A stretch of 64,000 bases of DNA from Serpens gallinarum. GTDB taxonomy: Bacteria; Pseudomonadota; Gammaproteobacteria; Pseudomonadales; Pseudomonadaceae. Shown in pieces: positions 1-9,003 of this stretch. The notes under the pieces are model-generated. The model did not search any database. It was not told the DNA's origin and saw only the letters and a list, made by a program, of their open reading frames with translations. The position numbers and the translations under genes are program-made. The stretch covers positions 186,001 to 250,000 of the forward strand of contig NZ_JACSQG010000002.1 in the NCBI RefSeq assembly GCF_014836765.1, given 5' to 3'. The stretch's first letter is position 1, and the number at the start of each line of letters is the position of its first letter.

Positions 1-1
1 C

Positions 2-325
2 GGCCCGCTGCTGCGCGTGGCCTTTCCCCGTAACGACGGCTCGGGTCAGGTGCGCTTCGTGCTGCCCAGCCGCCTGACGGCGGTGGAAACCGTGTTCGCC
101 ATGACCGTGCACAAATCCCAGGGCTCGGAGTTCACCCACACCGCGCTGGTGTTGCCCGACACCCTCAACCCGGTACTGACCAAGGAGCTGCTGTACACCG
201 CCATTACCCGCGCCCGCGATTATTTCACTTTGGTGGAACCGCGCGGCGGCGTGTTCGAAGCGGCCGTGCAGCGCAAGGTCAAACGCCTCAGTGGATTGAT
301 GCTGGAGTTGCAGGGGCAGGGGTAA
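2..325 (+). CDS. recD: RecD, exodeoxyribonuclease V alpha subunit (C-terminal end)
   Basis: This is the C-terminal part of the RecD helicase subunit of RecBCD, which resects double-strand breaks in the cytoplasm. The reading frame is open to the left window edge, so only about 107 residues are present. They contain the UvrD-like C-terminal helicase core: the TVHKSQGSEF segment (motif V region) and then LLYTAITRARDYFTLV (motif VI, with the arginine finger). This order and spacing are typical of RecD/TraA-type SF1 helicases. recB and recC are expected upstream, outside the window. TraA or another RecD-like helicase could look similar over this stretch, but the short tail after motif VI fits RecD. 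Confidence 0.85.
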   Translation, partial: GPLLRVAFPRNDGSGQVRFVLPSRLTAVETVFAMTVHKSQGSEFTHTALVLPDTLNPVLTKELLYTAITRARDYFTLVEPRGGVFEAAVQRKVKRLSGLMLELQGQG

Positions 326-442
326 CCCGCAACCACACGTTTTCACTGTTACCCGTAAGACGGTCTCGCCCGTTACGGGTGTGGGATGGAAAGACAGAGC
401 CACCCTCGGTAGCCCGCCGCGCTGGGATGCTGGCGGAGTGTT

Positions 443-583
443 GTAGGGGCGAATTCATTCGCCTGGCGCATGACCTCCAGGCAACGCATTCTCTGCGACA
501 TGCATAAAGGCATCAGCCGCGTAGTTCGTCGCATCCCCCCAGGTGTCGGGAACGCGATGCCAGGCGAATGAATTCGCCCCTAC
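443..583. repeat. Inverted-repeat element in the recD-downstream gap
   Basis: The 285-bp gap between recD and the next gene holds a perfect 25-bp inverted repeat. Its arms are at 443-467 and 559-583, each with the core GAATTCATTCGCC, separated by about 91 bp. The small size, perfect terminal arms and non-coding interior are like a MITE or REP-type intergenic element. A second dyad (ACCCGTAA at 351-358, TTACGGGT at 373-380) just after recD could act as an mRNA end structure, but it has no T tract. I see no gene in this gap. Confidence 0.7.
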
Positions 584-610
584 CCAGGCGCGGCAGCCGC
601 TTTACGCTCT

Positions 611-1687
611 TTATCTGGCCAACGCCTGCAACGCTTCCAATGACTGCCGTCGCTCATGCGCCGGCAATGTCCCCAATTCCAGCACCCGCGCATAAAACAC
701 CGGCCAATTCTCGCCGGCCTGCTGAAACAACGCAGCAAACGCCGGCAGCCACTGGTCGTAGAGGCCGAAGGGCAACAGGCTGGCGTTGTTCAGCGGGCCG
801 TTGATCCAGGCGTCGAAACGGCCGTCACCGTTCCAGTGCGTGTCTTGCAGCCGCCGGTACTCACGGCGCAGGCGGTCGAACTCGGCCTGTTTGCGCGGGC
901 GCATCTGCTCGTCAGGCAAGGGCTGGGCATACAGCGCGCGCAGGCGTTCGCGGGTCTGCAGCACCAGAGCGACGAAGGCCTCGCGCTGGCGTTTGAGTGC
1001 GGGGTCGGGCGGCGTCCAGCCGAGGCGGGCGCGCCATTGGCGCAGGCCTTCCCGCTCGACGAAGCTGGCGAAGGATTCGTTGAACGCCGTGTCGCCCGAC
1101 AAGTAAAACTGCTGATGGGCCAGCTCATGAAAAATCAGCCCGACCAGGTGCGGGTCATCCCAGTGCAGCATGCTGCTGAGCAGCGGGTCGGCGAACCAGC
1201 CCAGGGTGGAGTAGGCTTCGATGCCAGCGATCTGCGTGTCCAGGCCCTGCAACTGCAATAACGCGGCGGCGCCCCGTGCCCGGCCCTGCTGGTAATAACC
1301 GCGATAGGCCACGCAGCCCACCAGGGGCATGCAATGCAGGCGCGGCTCGACGGAAAACGCCTCGGTGGCGAAGACGTTCCACACCACATAGGGTCGATCC
1401 AGTTGAACGTAATCCAGATAGCTGCGGTTATCGGGCAGGTGCAGCTGTGTGGTCGCGAACGCCCGCGCCTGTTGGGCGAGGGCCAGTCGCTGACGCAGGC
1501 GGGCATCGCGGCTCGAGTCGGCCAGGATGGCGGTGACCGGCTCGCGCCGATGCATCAGCTGCATTTGTCCTTCGGCCAGGTGCAGGTAATAGCCGACCTG
1601 AGCGCAGCCGCTCAGCCAGCCGCCCAGCAGCAGCGGAACCCAGCGCCAGGCCCAACGGTCGAGTAAGGGAAGTGAGGAGCGTGTCAT
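611..1687 (-). CDS. Putative zinc aminopeptidase lipoprotein (PF10023 family)
   Basis: This is a predicted membrane-anchored metallopeptidase of 358 residues. The N-terminus has a basic stretch, a hydrophobic segment and a lipobox (LSGC near residue 28), so it is probably a lipoprotein facing the periplasm. The central motif HELAHQQ followed by NESFASFVE, about 16 residues further on, is the HExxH plus downstream Glu pattern of gluzincin-type zinc peptidases. It matches the family annotated as putative aminopeptidase. The substrate is unknown. It is transcribed divergently from two small lipoprotein genes. Confidence 0.75.
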   Translation of the reverse strand: MTRSSLPLLDRWAWRWVPLLLGGWLSGCAQVGYYLHLAEGQMQLMHRREPVTAILADSSRDARLRQRLALAQQARAFATTQLHLPDNRSYLDYVQLDRPYVVWNVFATEAFSVEPRLHCMPLVGCVAYRGYYQQGRARGAAALLQLQGLDTQIAGIEAYSTLGWFADPLLSSMLHWDDPHLVGLIFHELAHQQFYLSGDTAFNESFASFVEREGLRQWRARLGWTPPDPALKRQREAFVALVLQTRERLRALYAQPLPDEQMRPRKQAEFDRLRREYRRLQDTHWNGDGRFDAWINGPLNNASLLPFGLYDQWLPAFAALFQQAGENWPVFYARVLELGTLPAHERRQSLEALQALAR

Positions 1688-1754
1688 GCAGCGACCCTAG
1701 CGTATTGCGCCCGATCATGCCCCTTGGCACCCCCGTTCCGACCGGAGTTCGCTT

Positions 1755-2174
1755 ATGCGCATTGCCCTGTGGTGTGTGTGCCTGTGCAGCAGCCTAGGCG
1801 GTTGCTCGCTCTGGCTGCCCAGCCCCCATCCGGATCGGGCCTGGATCGACCTGCAGACCCAAGCCAATAATCGCTTGCTGGCGGTTGAGGTCGACGGCGA
1901 GCAGTTGCGTGATCGGCGCTACTTCCAGATCGAACCCGGCGCCCATGAGCTGGCGGTGCGGTACCACTTCGAGGTCAAGCCGACCAATATCGGCGCTGTG
2001 GAACAACCCCATCGTCGCGATTGCCGCCTGACCCTCGCCTACAACGATTTTGCGCCCGGCCAGCGCTATCGGTTGCAAGCCGGCAAGCACGGTTTTCGGC
2101 CCTGGATCAGGCTGTACGACCCGTATGACCAGTTGCTCGCCCGGGGTCTTGAGCGGGGGTGTCTGAGCATCTGA
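1755..2174 (+). CDS. Small lipoprotein, first of two tandem paralogues
   Basis: This is a 139-residue predicted lipoprotein. The signal peptide ends at a lipobox near LGGC. The start is supported by GGAG about 8 bases upstream. The body has the pattern AWIDL...YFQIEPGAHEL..RY, then a Cys in RRDCRLTL and Y..FAPGQRYRLQAG. These are beta-rich segments resembling PEGA-like or DUF2846-type envelope lipoproteins. The next gene repeats the same pattern throughout (YFQLTPGAHELRMRY, FAAGQRYRLHA), so the two arose by tandem duplication. The function is not known. Confidence 0.65.
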   Translation: MRIALWCVCLCSSLGGCSLWLPSPHPDRAWIDLQTQANNRLLAVEVDGEQLRDRRYFQIEPGAHELAVRYHFEVKPTNIGAVEQPHRRDCRLTLAYNDFAPGQRYRLQAGKHGFRPWIRLYDPYDQLLARGLERGCLSI

Positions 2175-2207
2175 CCTATTCTTAAACAACCCACTCGGGA
2201 GAAGGTC

Positions 2208-2618
2208 ATGCGCGCGTTACTGGCACTGTCCGTGCTCATCGCCGGTTGCACCAGCAGCAGCCTGCCCACCCCTGATCCACAGCAGGCGTGGGTCGAGCTG
2301 GATGCCTTGCCGGGCCACCATCTCAGCGCGCAGCGCCTGGATGATCAGCGTGTCAGCGACGGTCGTTACTTCCAACTCACGCCGGGCGCCCATGAACTGC
2401 GGATGCGCTATCAGTACGAAAGCCAGCTGGGCACCGATGCCTTCGGCGAGCCACGCTATGTCACCTGCGAGCTGCGCATGCGCTACGACGCGTTTGCCGC
2501 CGGCCAGCGTTATCGGCTGCACGCACGGCCTCTGGCGCTCAAGGCTCAGGCCTGGTTGTACGATGGCCACAATCAGGTGTTGGCGCGCGGTGAAGTGCTG
2601 CGTTGCGGGCCGATCTAG
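2208..2618 (+). CDS. Small lipoprotein, second tandem paralogue
   Basis: This is a 136-residue predicted lipoprotein with lipobox IAGC and a good ribosome site (GGAGAAGG) before the ATG. It follows the first copy by 33 bp in the same orientation and is clearly homologous over its whole length. Shared features are the AWVEL opening, the GAHELRMRY strand, the conserved Cys in the CELRMRY segment and FAAGQRYRL. The divergence between the copies suggests an old duplication. The pair is probably co-transcribed. The role in the envelope is unknown. Confidence 0.65.
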   Translation: MRALLALSVLIAGCTSSSLPTPDPQQAWVELDALPGHHLSAQRLDDQRVSDGRYFQLTPGAHELRMRYQYESQLGTDAFGEPRYVTCELRMRYDAFAAGQRYRLHARPLALKAQAWLYDGHNQVLARGEVLRCGPI

Positions 2619-2745
2619 AGCGCATCGCACAGCCTGCGCAACGGCGGTTTCGGCTTTAGCCCGCCGGGCGCTTGCGCATCGCCCCTTGCCTTTGTCACTC
2701 AGCGCGGCATAGTGACCCTCCCGCTTTTTTGTCTGGAGTCCGTCC

Positions 2746-3741
2746 ATGAGTCGATTAGCCGACGCCCGTTTTTCCATCCTCGACCTGGCACCGATCCGTG
2801 ACGATGGCACCGCGGCTGATGCGCTGCACAACGCCGTGGCGCTGGCCCGGCATGCGGATGAGCTGGGTTTCGAGCGTTTCTGGGTGGCCGAGCACCACAA
2901 CATGGACGGTATCGCCAGCTCCGCAACGGCGGTATTGATCGGTCACCTGGCCGGCCAGACCACGCGCATTCGCCTCGGCGCCGGCGGGGTCATGCTCCCC
3001 AACCATGCGCCGCTGGTGATAGCCGAGCAGTTCGGCACCCTGGAGGCGCTGTATCCCGGGCGCATCGATCTGGGCCTGGGGCGGGCACCGGGCGCTGATC
3101 AATTCACCGCCCACGCCCTACGTCGTGACCGCATGGGCAGCGCCGATGACTTCCCCGATGACGTGGAAGAGCTGGAGCTGTTGCTCGGTCCGCGCCAGCC
3201 CGGCCAGCGAGTGATCGCCATGCCGGGGGTCGACAGTCAGGTACCGATCTGGCTGTTGGGCTCCAGCCTGTTCAGTGCCCAGCTGGCGGCGGCCAAGGGG
3301 CTTCCTTATGCCTTCGCCTCGCACTTCGCGCCTCGTTTCATGCACGACGCCATTCGCGTCTATCGAGACAACTTCCAGCCCTCGAAGGTGCTCGACAAGC
3401 CCTATGTCATGCTCGGCGTGCCCCTGGTTACCGCACCGACCGACGAAGAAGCCGAATACCTGGCGACCAGCGCTTACCAGCGGGTGCTGGCGCTGATTCG
3501 CGGGCATAGCATGCGCTTGCGTCCGCCGGTCAAAAGCATGCAGGGTCTGTGGCTGCCCCATGAGCAGGAAGCCGTGGGCAATTTCTTTGGCATGGCGGTG
3601 ATTGGTGGGCCCGAAAAGATTCGCGCCAACCTGGACGTGTTGCTGGAGCAGACTCAGGCCGATGAGCTGATCTTTACCTGCGACCTGTACGACAACGCCG
3701 ACCGCCTGCGTGCGTTCAGCATCCTGGCTGGTTTGCGCTAA
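2746..3741 (+). CDS. LLM-class flavin-dependent oxidoreductase (YhbW-like)
   Basis: This is a 331-residue member of the bacterial luciferase-like monooxygenase family, which folds as a TIM barrel and uses reduced FMN. Diagnostic features are [16 protein letters not shown] at the N-terminus, [12 protein letters not shown] near residue 45, [17 protein letters not shown], and [12 protein letters not shown] near residue 108. These match the MsnO8/YhbW subgroup. The substrate cannot be read from sequence. It stands alone, with convergent and lipoprotein neighbours, so context adds nothing. Confidence 0.85.
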   Translation: MSRLADARFSILDLAPIRDDGTAADALHNAVALARHADELGFERFWVAEHHNMDGIASSATAVLIGHLAGQTTRIRLGAGGVMLPNHAPLVIAEQFGTLEALYPGRIDLGLGRAPGADQFTAHALRRDRMGSADDFPDDVEELELLLGPRQPGQRVIAMPGVDSQVPIWLLGSSLFSAQLAAAKGLPYAFASHFAPRFMHDAIRVYRDNFQPSKVLDKPYVMLGVPLVTAPTDEEAEYLATSAYQRVLALIRGHSMRLRPPVKSMQGLWLPHEQEAVGNFFGMAVIGGPEKIRANLDVLLEQTQADELIFTCDLYDNADRLRAFSILAGLR

Positions 3742-3781
3742 CAGTGTCAGCCGAACGCACACGCCATCACTGTGGCTGTGA

Positions 3782-5074
3782 TCACTTGTCCTGGCGCAGG
3801 CTTTCTTTTGGATAAGAATGCTCGGACAGGCTGGACTGAGCGTTGTTTTGCGGATGCAGCGAGGGGCCGGAATAGTACGGTGCGGCGAATGACTTGGCGT
3901 CATCTCTTGCTGCCTGTTCATTGGACAGCACATGGTGTTTGCCGCCCACCCAGGCGGCAAACACCGGCGCAAAACACAGAATCCCGACGATGAAGGCTAC
4001 CCAGGGCTTGGCCTTGGGAATACGGCGAAACGGGGATTCGACGATTTCCACAGTCAGAATGCCCAGCGCCAGTGTTGCAACAATGACCAGCAAACCTTGA
4101 GCCAGGCTCGGCGAGGCTGTGCCGAAGAATCGCTGAGCACAGATCAGCAGTGGCCAATGCCATAGATAAATCGCCAGAGCAGCATTGCCCAGATACGCCA
4201 TATGCTGATTGGCCAGCCACCGGCTGAGGGGCACTGTCGCGCACCGTTGCCCGCCTGCCATGATCAATAGGGCTGTGGCCACGACAGGTAGGAGTGCCGC
4301 AATGCCAGGAAACGGCGCCTGAGGCGATATGACAAGGCCTGTGCTCACCAATAACGATAGTCCAGCGACTGTCGCTATTCTGACGCCGAGTTGGCCAAGA
4401 TGAAGTAGCGGAACCAGCAAGGCGAGCAGCACGCCCGTGAAGAATTCCCACAGGCGGGCCGCCGTATGAAAATAGGCCGATGCCGGGTGGCTATGAGTGG
4501 CTGAAACCGAGTAGGCGAGGGAACCCAGGATGACTAGGATCACCCACAGCATCATCGGCCAGCGCACATGGAATATTCTGCTCAGGAACATGACGGGCCC
4601 CATGAGCAGCGGCAGCAGCAGATAAAACTGCATGTGCATGGAAACTGCCCAGAAGTGCTCGAAGGGGTTATGGAGAGAACGGTGCCAAGGCTCAATGCCG
4701 TTGCGTATAAGCTGCACATTTTCCAGATACACGGCGCTCAGCAACAGGTCATCAAGAGCGGCTCGCCACTCCGGCGGGGACAGGATGAAAGGCCCCAGCA
4801 AGAAGGTTGTCATGAGTACCAGATAGGTAGGAGGAGCGACACGCTTGATGATGCCCGCCCAGAAATGGAACGGCCGTAGGCTTTCTTCCTGGGCATACTG
4901 ACGCAGCAGCACGCTGCCCATCAGAAAGCCGGACAGCACGAAAATCGCATCGATGCCGCCTGGTTCCTTATCGATCCAGATCTGATAGAAAACAATCAGG
5001 ATGACAGCGCAGGCCCGCAGGCCGGGTAGATCCTCGCGATAATGATTTTCGGCATAGGGCCGGAAAGCATTCAT
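3782..5074 (-). CDS. Acyltransferase-3 family membrane protein with His-to-Gln in the active-site motif
   Basis: This is a 430-residue integral membrane protein of the acyltransferase-3 (OafA/YrhL) family, which O-acylates surface glycans. It has about ten hydrophobic segments and ends without the extracellular SGNH domain found in OafA. The N-terminal motif is PGLR followed ten residues later by FYQIW, then GGIDAIFVLSGFLMG. In characterised members this region reads R-X10-H, with the His essential. Here R20 is kept, but position 31 is Gln (codon CAG). The residue change is read directly. Loss of standard acyltransferase activity, or a changed reaction, is inference. Confidence 0.8.
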   Translation of the reverse strand: MNAFRPYAENHYREDLPGLRACAVILIVFYQIWIDKEPGGIDAIFVLSGFLMGSVLLRQYAQEESLRPFHFWAGIIKRVAPPTYLVLMTTFLLGPFILSPPEWRAALDDLLLSAVYLENVQLIRNGIEPWHRSLHNPFEHFWAVSMHMQFYLLLPLLMGPVMFLSRIFHVRWPMMLWVILVILGSLAYSVSATHSHPASAYFHTAARLWEFFTGVLLALLVPLLHLGQLGVRIATVAGLSLLVSTGLVISPQAPFPGIAALLPVVATALLIMAGGQRCATVPLSRWLANQHMAYLGNAALAIYLWHWPLLICAQRFFGTASPSLAQGLLVIVATLALGILTVEIVESPFRRIPKAKPWVAFIVGILCFAPVFAAWVGGKHHVLSNEQAARDDAKSFAAPYYSGPSLHPQNNAQSSLSEHSYPKESLRQDK

Positions 5075-5242
5075 CCCTCAAAGCTCCTGAATGCAGCGAC
5101 AAATCGAAGGCGAGTTGGAATGCCACACGCAGTTGGAACTCGCGGAGCAACGGGCGACGGCACGCTGTACCGGCACGCTGAAAGATGGAGACGACTCTTG
5201 CGCGCAGAGAGGGTCCAGGGCGTGTTCAACGCTGCGGTATCG

Positions 5243-5647
5243 TTAATCCATAGTTTCCTCGGCCGGCGGTACGGTATCCGTTTTCGGATCGCCCTCGGGC
5301 AGCGGCACGATAGGCTGGGGCGACTGCTGGGACGCCGGGATGTCGGGCGGTGTGTTTTCGGGCATGAGGCCGTCCTCGGGCAGGGCGTCCTCCTCAGGCA
5401 GCGGTTGCGGCTCATCCGGCAAGCCCCGGCGATACAGAATTTCCTTGGTACCGCCTTCGCAACGGCCAACCGCCTGCCAGCCTGCCGCACCGCCTGGGTT
5501 GGCTATTTCCAGCTGATATTCGCGCACCCCCTTGGCTTCCAGCTTCGCTGCGATTTGCGCCTTGACCTCTTCACAGGGTGTGCCAACAGCCCCGAGTGCC
5601 GCTGACGCCAGCAGGGACAACCCCGCGGTTAGTAACAGTCGATACAT
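5243..5647 (-). CDS. DUF1161 periplasmic protein with acidic-proline tail
   Basis: This is a 134-residue secreted protein. The signal peptide ends near ASAALGAVG. It is followed by the DUF1161 pattern PCEEVKAQIAAKLEAKGVREYQLE and GRCEGGTKEILYRR, which contains two cysteines likely to pair in the periplasm. Unlike the usual short DUF1161 proteins, it has a C-terminal tail of about 50 residues rich in Pro, Glu and Asp, probably disordered. The function of the family is unknown. A ribosome site (AAGGAAT) precedes the ATG. It is upstream of the acyltransferase gene on the same strand. Confidence 0.7.
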   Translation of the reverse strand: MYRLLLTAGLSLLASAALGAVGTPCEEVKAQIAAKLEAKGVREYQLEIANPGGAAGWQAVGRCEGGTKEILYRRGLPDEPQPLPEEDALPEDGLMPENTPPDIPASQQSPQPIVPLPEGDPKTDTVPPAEETMD

Positions 5648-5677
5648 GATGTGATTCCTTGTCTGGTGGTGGAGTGA

Positions 5678-5893
5678 TCAACTGTTGGCGATTCGAAAGC
5701 CCACCTTGAGGGTGACCTGAAAATGACCCACCGCCCCGTTGACGATGTGACCCCGTGTGCCGACCACCTCAAACCATTCCATCAATTGCAGGCTTTTGCT
5801 CGCTTCGCCCAGCGCGTTGTTGATTGCGTCTTCAATGCTGGTTGAGGATGACCCGACCAGCTCGATCTGTTTGTAGGTGTGATGGTCCGACAT
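5678..5893 (-). CDS. Dodecin flavin-binding protein
   Basis: This is a 71-residue protein matching the dodecin family, which forms hollow dodecamers that store flavin. Diagnostic features are YKQIELVGSSSTSIEDAINNAL, SLQLMEWFEVVGTRGHIVNG (including the flavin-stacking Trp) and VGHFQVTLKVGF. The start at 5893 is chosen over an upstream in-frame codon because it follows AAGGAG at the right distance and gives the normal family length. It is upstream of the DUF1161 gene in the same direction with a 30-bp gap. Confidence 0.9.
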   Translation of the reverse strand: MSDHHTYKQIELVGSSSTSIEDAINNALGEASKSLQLMEWFEVVGTRGHIVNGAVGHFQVTLKVGFRIANS

Positions 5894-6053
5894 GAGCGAG
5901 GCTCCTTGCTGTGGTTCGTCGCCGCGCAAGCGCAGCTTCAGAGGTTTAGAGCCAGAAGAGCATAGGAAACAGGCGGCGAACTGCCACGGTCACTCGTCCG
6001 ACTTTGCTATCTGAAGGCTAGCCGAGCGCGCCTGGTTCGCCGGTTCGAAACCT

Positions 6054-7847
6054 TCACTCGCTGTTCTTGGCATCCTCGTTGATGAACCCTCCCACCTGCA
6101 TGTTCCACACGGCAGCGAACAGCCCGCCCAGGCTGCGCAGCTCGCTGGGCGAGCCGTCTTCGACGATCTGGCCGTTCTTGAGCACCACAATGCGATCGAA
6201 ACTGGACAGGGTGGACAGCCGATGCGCCACGGAGACCACCGTACGACCCATCATTAGTTTGGCCAATGCGGTCTGAATTTCACCCTCGGAACGCGTATCC
6301 AGCGCCGAGGTAGCCTCATCCAGAATCAGGATCGGTGCGTCCTTGAGAAACGCACGGGCGATGCCCAGACGCTGGCGTTGCCCGCCGGAGAGCATCACGC
6401 CGCGCTCGCCGACCAGGGTGTCGTAGCCCTTGGGCAATTCGCGGATAAAGGCATCGCAAAAGGCGTTGCGCGCCGCTTCGACCACTTCTGCATCGGTGGC
6501 CGAGGGCCGGCCGTAGCGGATGTTTTCACGAATGCTGCGGTTGAACAGTGCCGCCTCCTGCGGTACGACGGCCAGGCGGTCGCGCACGCTGTCCTGGCTG
6601 ACTTCGCTGATATCCTGGCCATCGATCAGCACGGCGCCGCCCTGTACATCATCCAGGCGCTGGATCAACGCGAGCAGGGTGGACTTGCCGGCACCGGAGC
6701 GGCCGACGACGCCGACTTTCTGTCCGGCGGGTATGTGCAGATTGAAATCTTCGAAGACGATGCGTCCGCCTGGGTAGGCGAAGCGCACATTGCGAAACTC
6801 GATGTCCCCCTGTGCCAGGCTCAGGGCTGGCTTGGGGTCGTCTTGGCCATGGGGCTGGACAATGATCGCTAAGGTATCGGCGATGGCTGCCATTTGTTGC
6901 GTGGCATCCACCAAGGCCAGTGCCAGGTCTCGCGAGCCGTGCAGGATGCGGAACGTCAGTGCGCTGACCAGTACCACGTCGCCGGCTGTGACGCTGCCGA
7001 GCAGCCACAGCTCGACCGCCCAAATCAGCATACCGCCGGCCATCACGGCCAGGCAGATATCATGAATCACCCGGGCTTTTTCCAGGTACATCCAGCTGCG
7101 CCGCTGGGCAACGGCTTCCACGCCGATTTCCTCGGCCATGCGTCGCGCTTCCCGATCGCGCGCCGAGAAGGCCTTGATGGTCCAAACGTTGGACACCACA
7201 TCCACCAGCTCACCGCCGACCCGCGCCGATTGTGCGGCGTAACGCTGATGCTTGGCGCGCCCGCGAATACCGAAGCCGGTGATCAGCGCTGCCACAAGGG
7301 CCACAAAAACCACCAGGGCCAGGGCCATGCCCGTATCCACGGTGAGCAGCACGATGACCGCGCCAATAAAATCCACACACGGCGGCATGATTTTCCAGGC
7401 CAGCCCCGCATAGATGGAGCCGGCCGCACCGCCGGTTGCGGAGATGCGATTGCCCAGTGCGCCGGCGAAATGTTTGGTGAAATAGCGCATGGGGTGGCCG
7501 GTCAGATGGCGAAACAGGTCCACGCGCAAATCCACGCAACTGGCGATCACCGTGCGGCAGCCCAGCCAACCGCCGACGCGCCATAGCAGGTTTTCCACGA
7601 CAATCAGGCTGATGAAAAGCGTCAGTGGAAACCAGACGTGTGCCTGGCTGCGGTCGTTGACGGTCATCGCATCGACCAAAAGCTTCATGCCGTACTGCAC
7701 CGCCACCGCGCAGCCGGCGGCGCCGAGGATCAGGGCGAACATGCCGCCGAAATGCCAGGGGCGCTGCTGCACATAGCGCCACAGAAAGGCCAGCGGTGTG
7801 GAGGGCAGCGGTGAGTCCCGCCTGGCCGCTGGGGCGTTGGCGTTCAT
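6054..7847 (-). CDS. ABC exporter, fused membrane and ATPase domains
   Basis: This is a half-transporter exporter of 597 residues from the ATG at 7847. An N-terminal six-helix membrane domain covers about residues 20-320. The nucleotide-binding domain has Walker A GRSGAGKST near 385, the signature LSGGQRQRLGIARA near 488, Walker B LILDEATSALD near 510 and a downstream H-loop (SVAHRLST). The ATG overlaps the stop of the GH1-like gene as ATGA, so the genes are translationally coupled. It is the last gene of a sugar locus, which suggests export of a lipid-linked or assembled glycan, but peptide or drug substrates cannot be excluded. Confidence 0.85.
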   Translation of the reverse strand: MNANAPAARRDSPLPSTPLAFLWRYVQQRPWHFGGMFALILGAAGCAVAVQYGMKLLVDAMTVNDRSQAHVWFPLTLFISLIVVENLLWRVGGWLGCRTVIASCVDLRVDLFRHLTGHPMRYFTKHFAGALGNRISATGGAAGSIYAGLAWKIMPPCVDFIGAVIVLLTVDTGMALALVVFVALVAALITGFGIRGRAKHQRYAAQSARVGGELVDVVSNVWTIKAFSARDREARRMAEEIGVEAVAQRRSWMYLEKARVIHDICLAVMAGGMLIWAVELWLLGSVTAGDVVLVSALTFRILHGSRDLALALVDATQQMAAIADTLAIIVQPHGQDDPKPALSLAQGDIEFRNVRFAYPGGRIVFEDFNLHIPAGQKVGVVGRSGAGKSTLLALIQRLDDVQGGAVLIDGQDISEVSQDSVRDRLAVVPQEAALFNRSIRENIRYGRPSATDAEVVEAARNAFCDAFIRELPKGYDTLVGERGVMLSGGQRQRLGIARAFLKDAPILILDEATSALDTRSEGEIQTALAKLMMGRTVVSVAHRLSTLSSFDRIVVLKNGQIVEDGSPSELRSLGGLFAAVWNMQVGGFINEDAKNSE

Positions 7848-8992
7848 GAGGTCAACGCCTGGCGGCTCGCGAGCAGGTGCTCGGCGAAGTACGCCTGCTG
7901 GGCCTTGAGTTCCTCGCCCAGCGGCGCATAAAGCGGTCGCTGGCCCTGGGCGTCGGCAAAGCCCAGCAAGCCCGCCGAGCAATGGCGGTCATCCACCCAG
8001 CCGGGGTAATCCAGGATGGGGTAGTAACAGATGCCTTCGATGGGAATGGTGCGCTGCAGGGCCAACTCGACCTGTTCGCAGACGTAGCGGAACCAGGCGG
8101 CCCGGCGCCCGATTTCGTCGCCTGTTTCGGCGATACAAAGAGGTCGCTGATAGCGCTGGTAAATCTCGCTGAGCATGCCGACCAAGGGTCGATAGCCTGG
8201 CTCGCCGCGCCAGAGCGTGCCGCCGCCCATGTACCACTGGTTATTGGAATAAAAGTTCACGCCGATGATGTCCAGGTACTCGGGCTTGCCGCCCAGTCCG
8301 GGCCATTGCCGGCCTGCCAGCATGTCCCAGGCCTGGAACTGGGAAAGTCGATACGCCTCGGCATCCGCCTGACTGGCCGCGCGTTTATCCCGGGGAACGA
8401 CATGAATGAGCGGGTCCACCAGCACAAAGCGCGCCCGCGCATCGATCGCGCGGATCGCCTCGATGGCAGCGATGCTGGCCCGCACCAGTTGATGCTTGAG
8501 TTCGAGGCTGCGATCCAGCGCGCAGGGATTGAAATACCCCACCTCGCCACCGGCCCACGACCAGAAGGAAATCTCGTTGATCGGCACATAAAAAGGCACC
8601 TGATCACTCTCGTCGCGCACCTGTTGGGCCACTGCGGCGGCAAAGCGGGCGAAACGCTCGACGAAGGCGGGTTGCCAAATATCGATATCGTCCGGCCAAC
8701 CGTAATGCCCCAGGTCCCAGATGACCTGCACGTCTTGTTGCTGGGCGGCGCGCAGCATGGGCAGAAAGCTGCTCCAGTCATAGTGGCCGGCCTGCTGTTC
8801 GACCAGGTGCCAGCGCACGCCGTCGCGTACCGTTTGCAGGCCCAGACGGCGCAACGTGGCGTAGTCCTCCGCGGCCCAGCGGTCATGGCCGGTGGACTGC
8901 AGCAGATCAAGGCGCCGGCCGTCGTCGCGCCGATGGGTCGAGCATTCGAAACCGCCCATGAAAAAACTTTTGAACAGACACGGTACGTACAT
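7844..8992 (-). CDS. Glycoside hydrolase family 1-like protein
   Basis: This is a TIM-barrel protein of 382 residues resembling GH1 beta-glycosidases. The candidate acid/base Glu140 lies in VPINEISFW and the nucleophile Glu289 in PLCIAETGDE. The pattern GHYGWPDDIDIW near residue 95 also fits. It lacks a signal peptide, so it probably acts in the cytoplasm. The ATG at 8992 is preferred because GGAG lies 7 bases upstream; a TTG at 9007 is also in frame. It sits between UDP-galactopyranose mutase and an ABC exporter, suggesting a role in making or trimming a glycan. Such proteins in polysaccharide loci may be transglycosidases, which is inference. Confidence 0.7.
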   Translation of the reverse strand: MYVPCLFKSFFMGGFECSTHRRDDGRRLDLLQSTGHDRWAAEDYATLRRLGLQTVRDGVRWHLVEQQAGHYDWSSFLPMLRAAQQQDVQVIWDLGHYGWPDDIDIWQPAFVERFARFAAAVAQQVRDESDQVPFYVPINEISFWSWAGGEVGYFNPCALDRSLELKHQLVRASIAAIEAIRAIDARARFVLVDPLIHVVPRDKRAASQADAEAYRLSQFQAWDMLAGRQWPGLGGKPEYLDIIGVNFYSNNQWYMGGGTLWRGEPGYRPLVGMLSEIYQRYQRPLCIAETGDEIGRRAAWFRYVCEQVELALQRTIPIEGICYYPILDYPGWVDDRHCSAGLLGFADAQGQRPLYAPLGEELKAQQAYFAEHLLASRQALTS

Positions 8993-9003
8993 CGAAACTC
9001 CGC

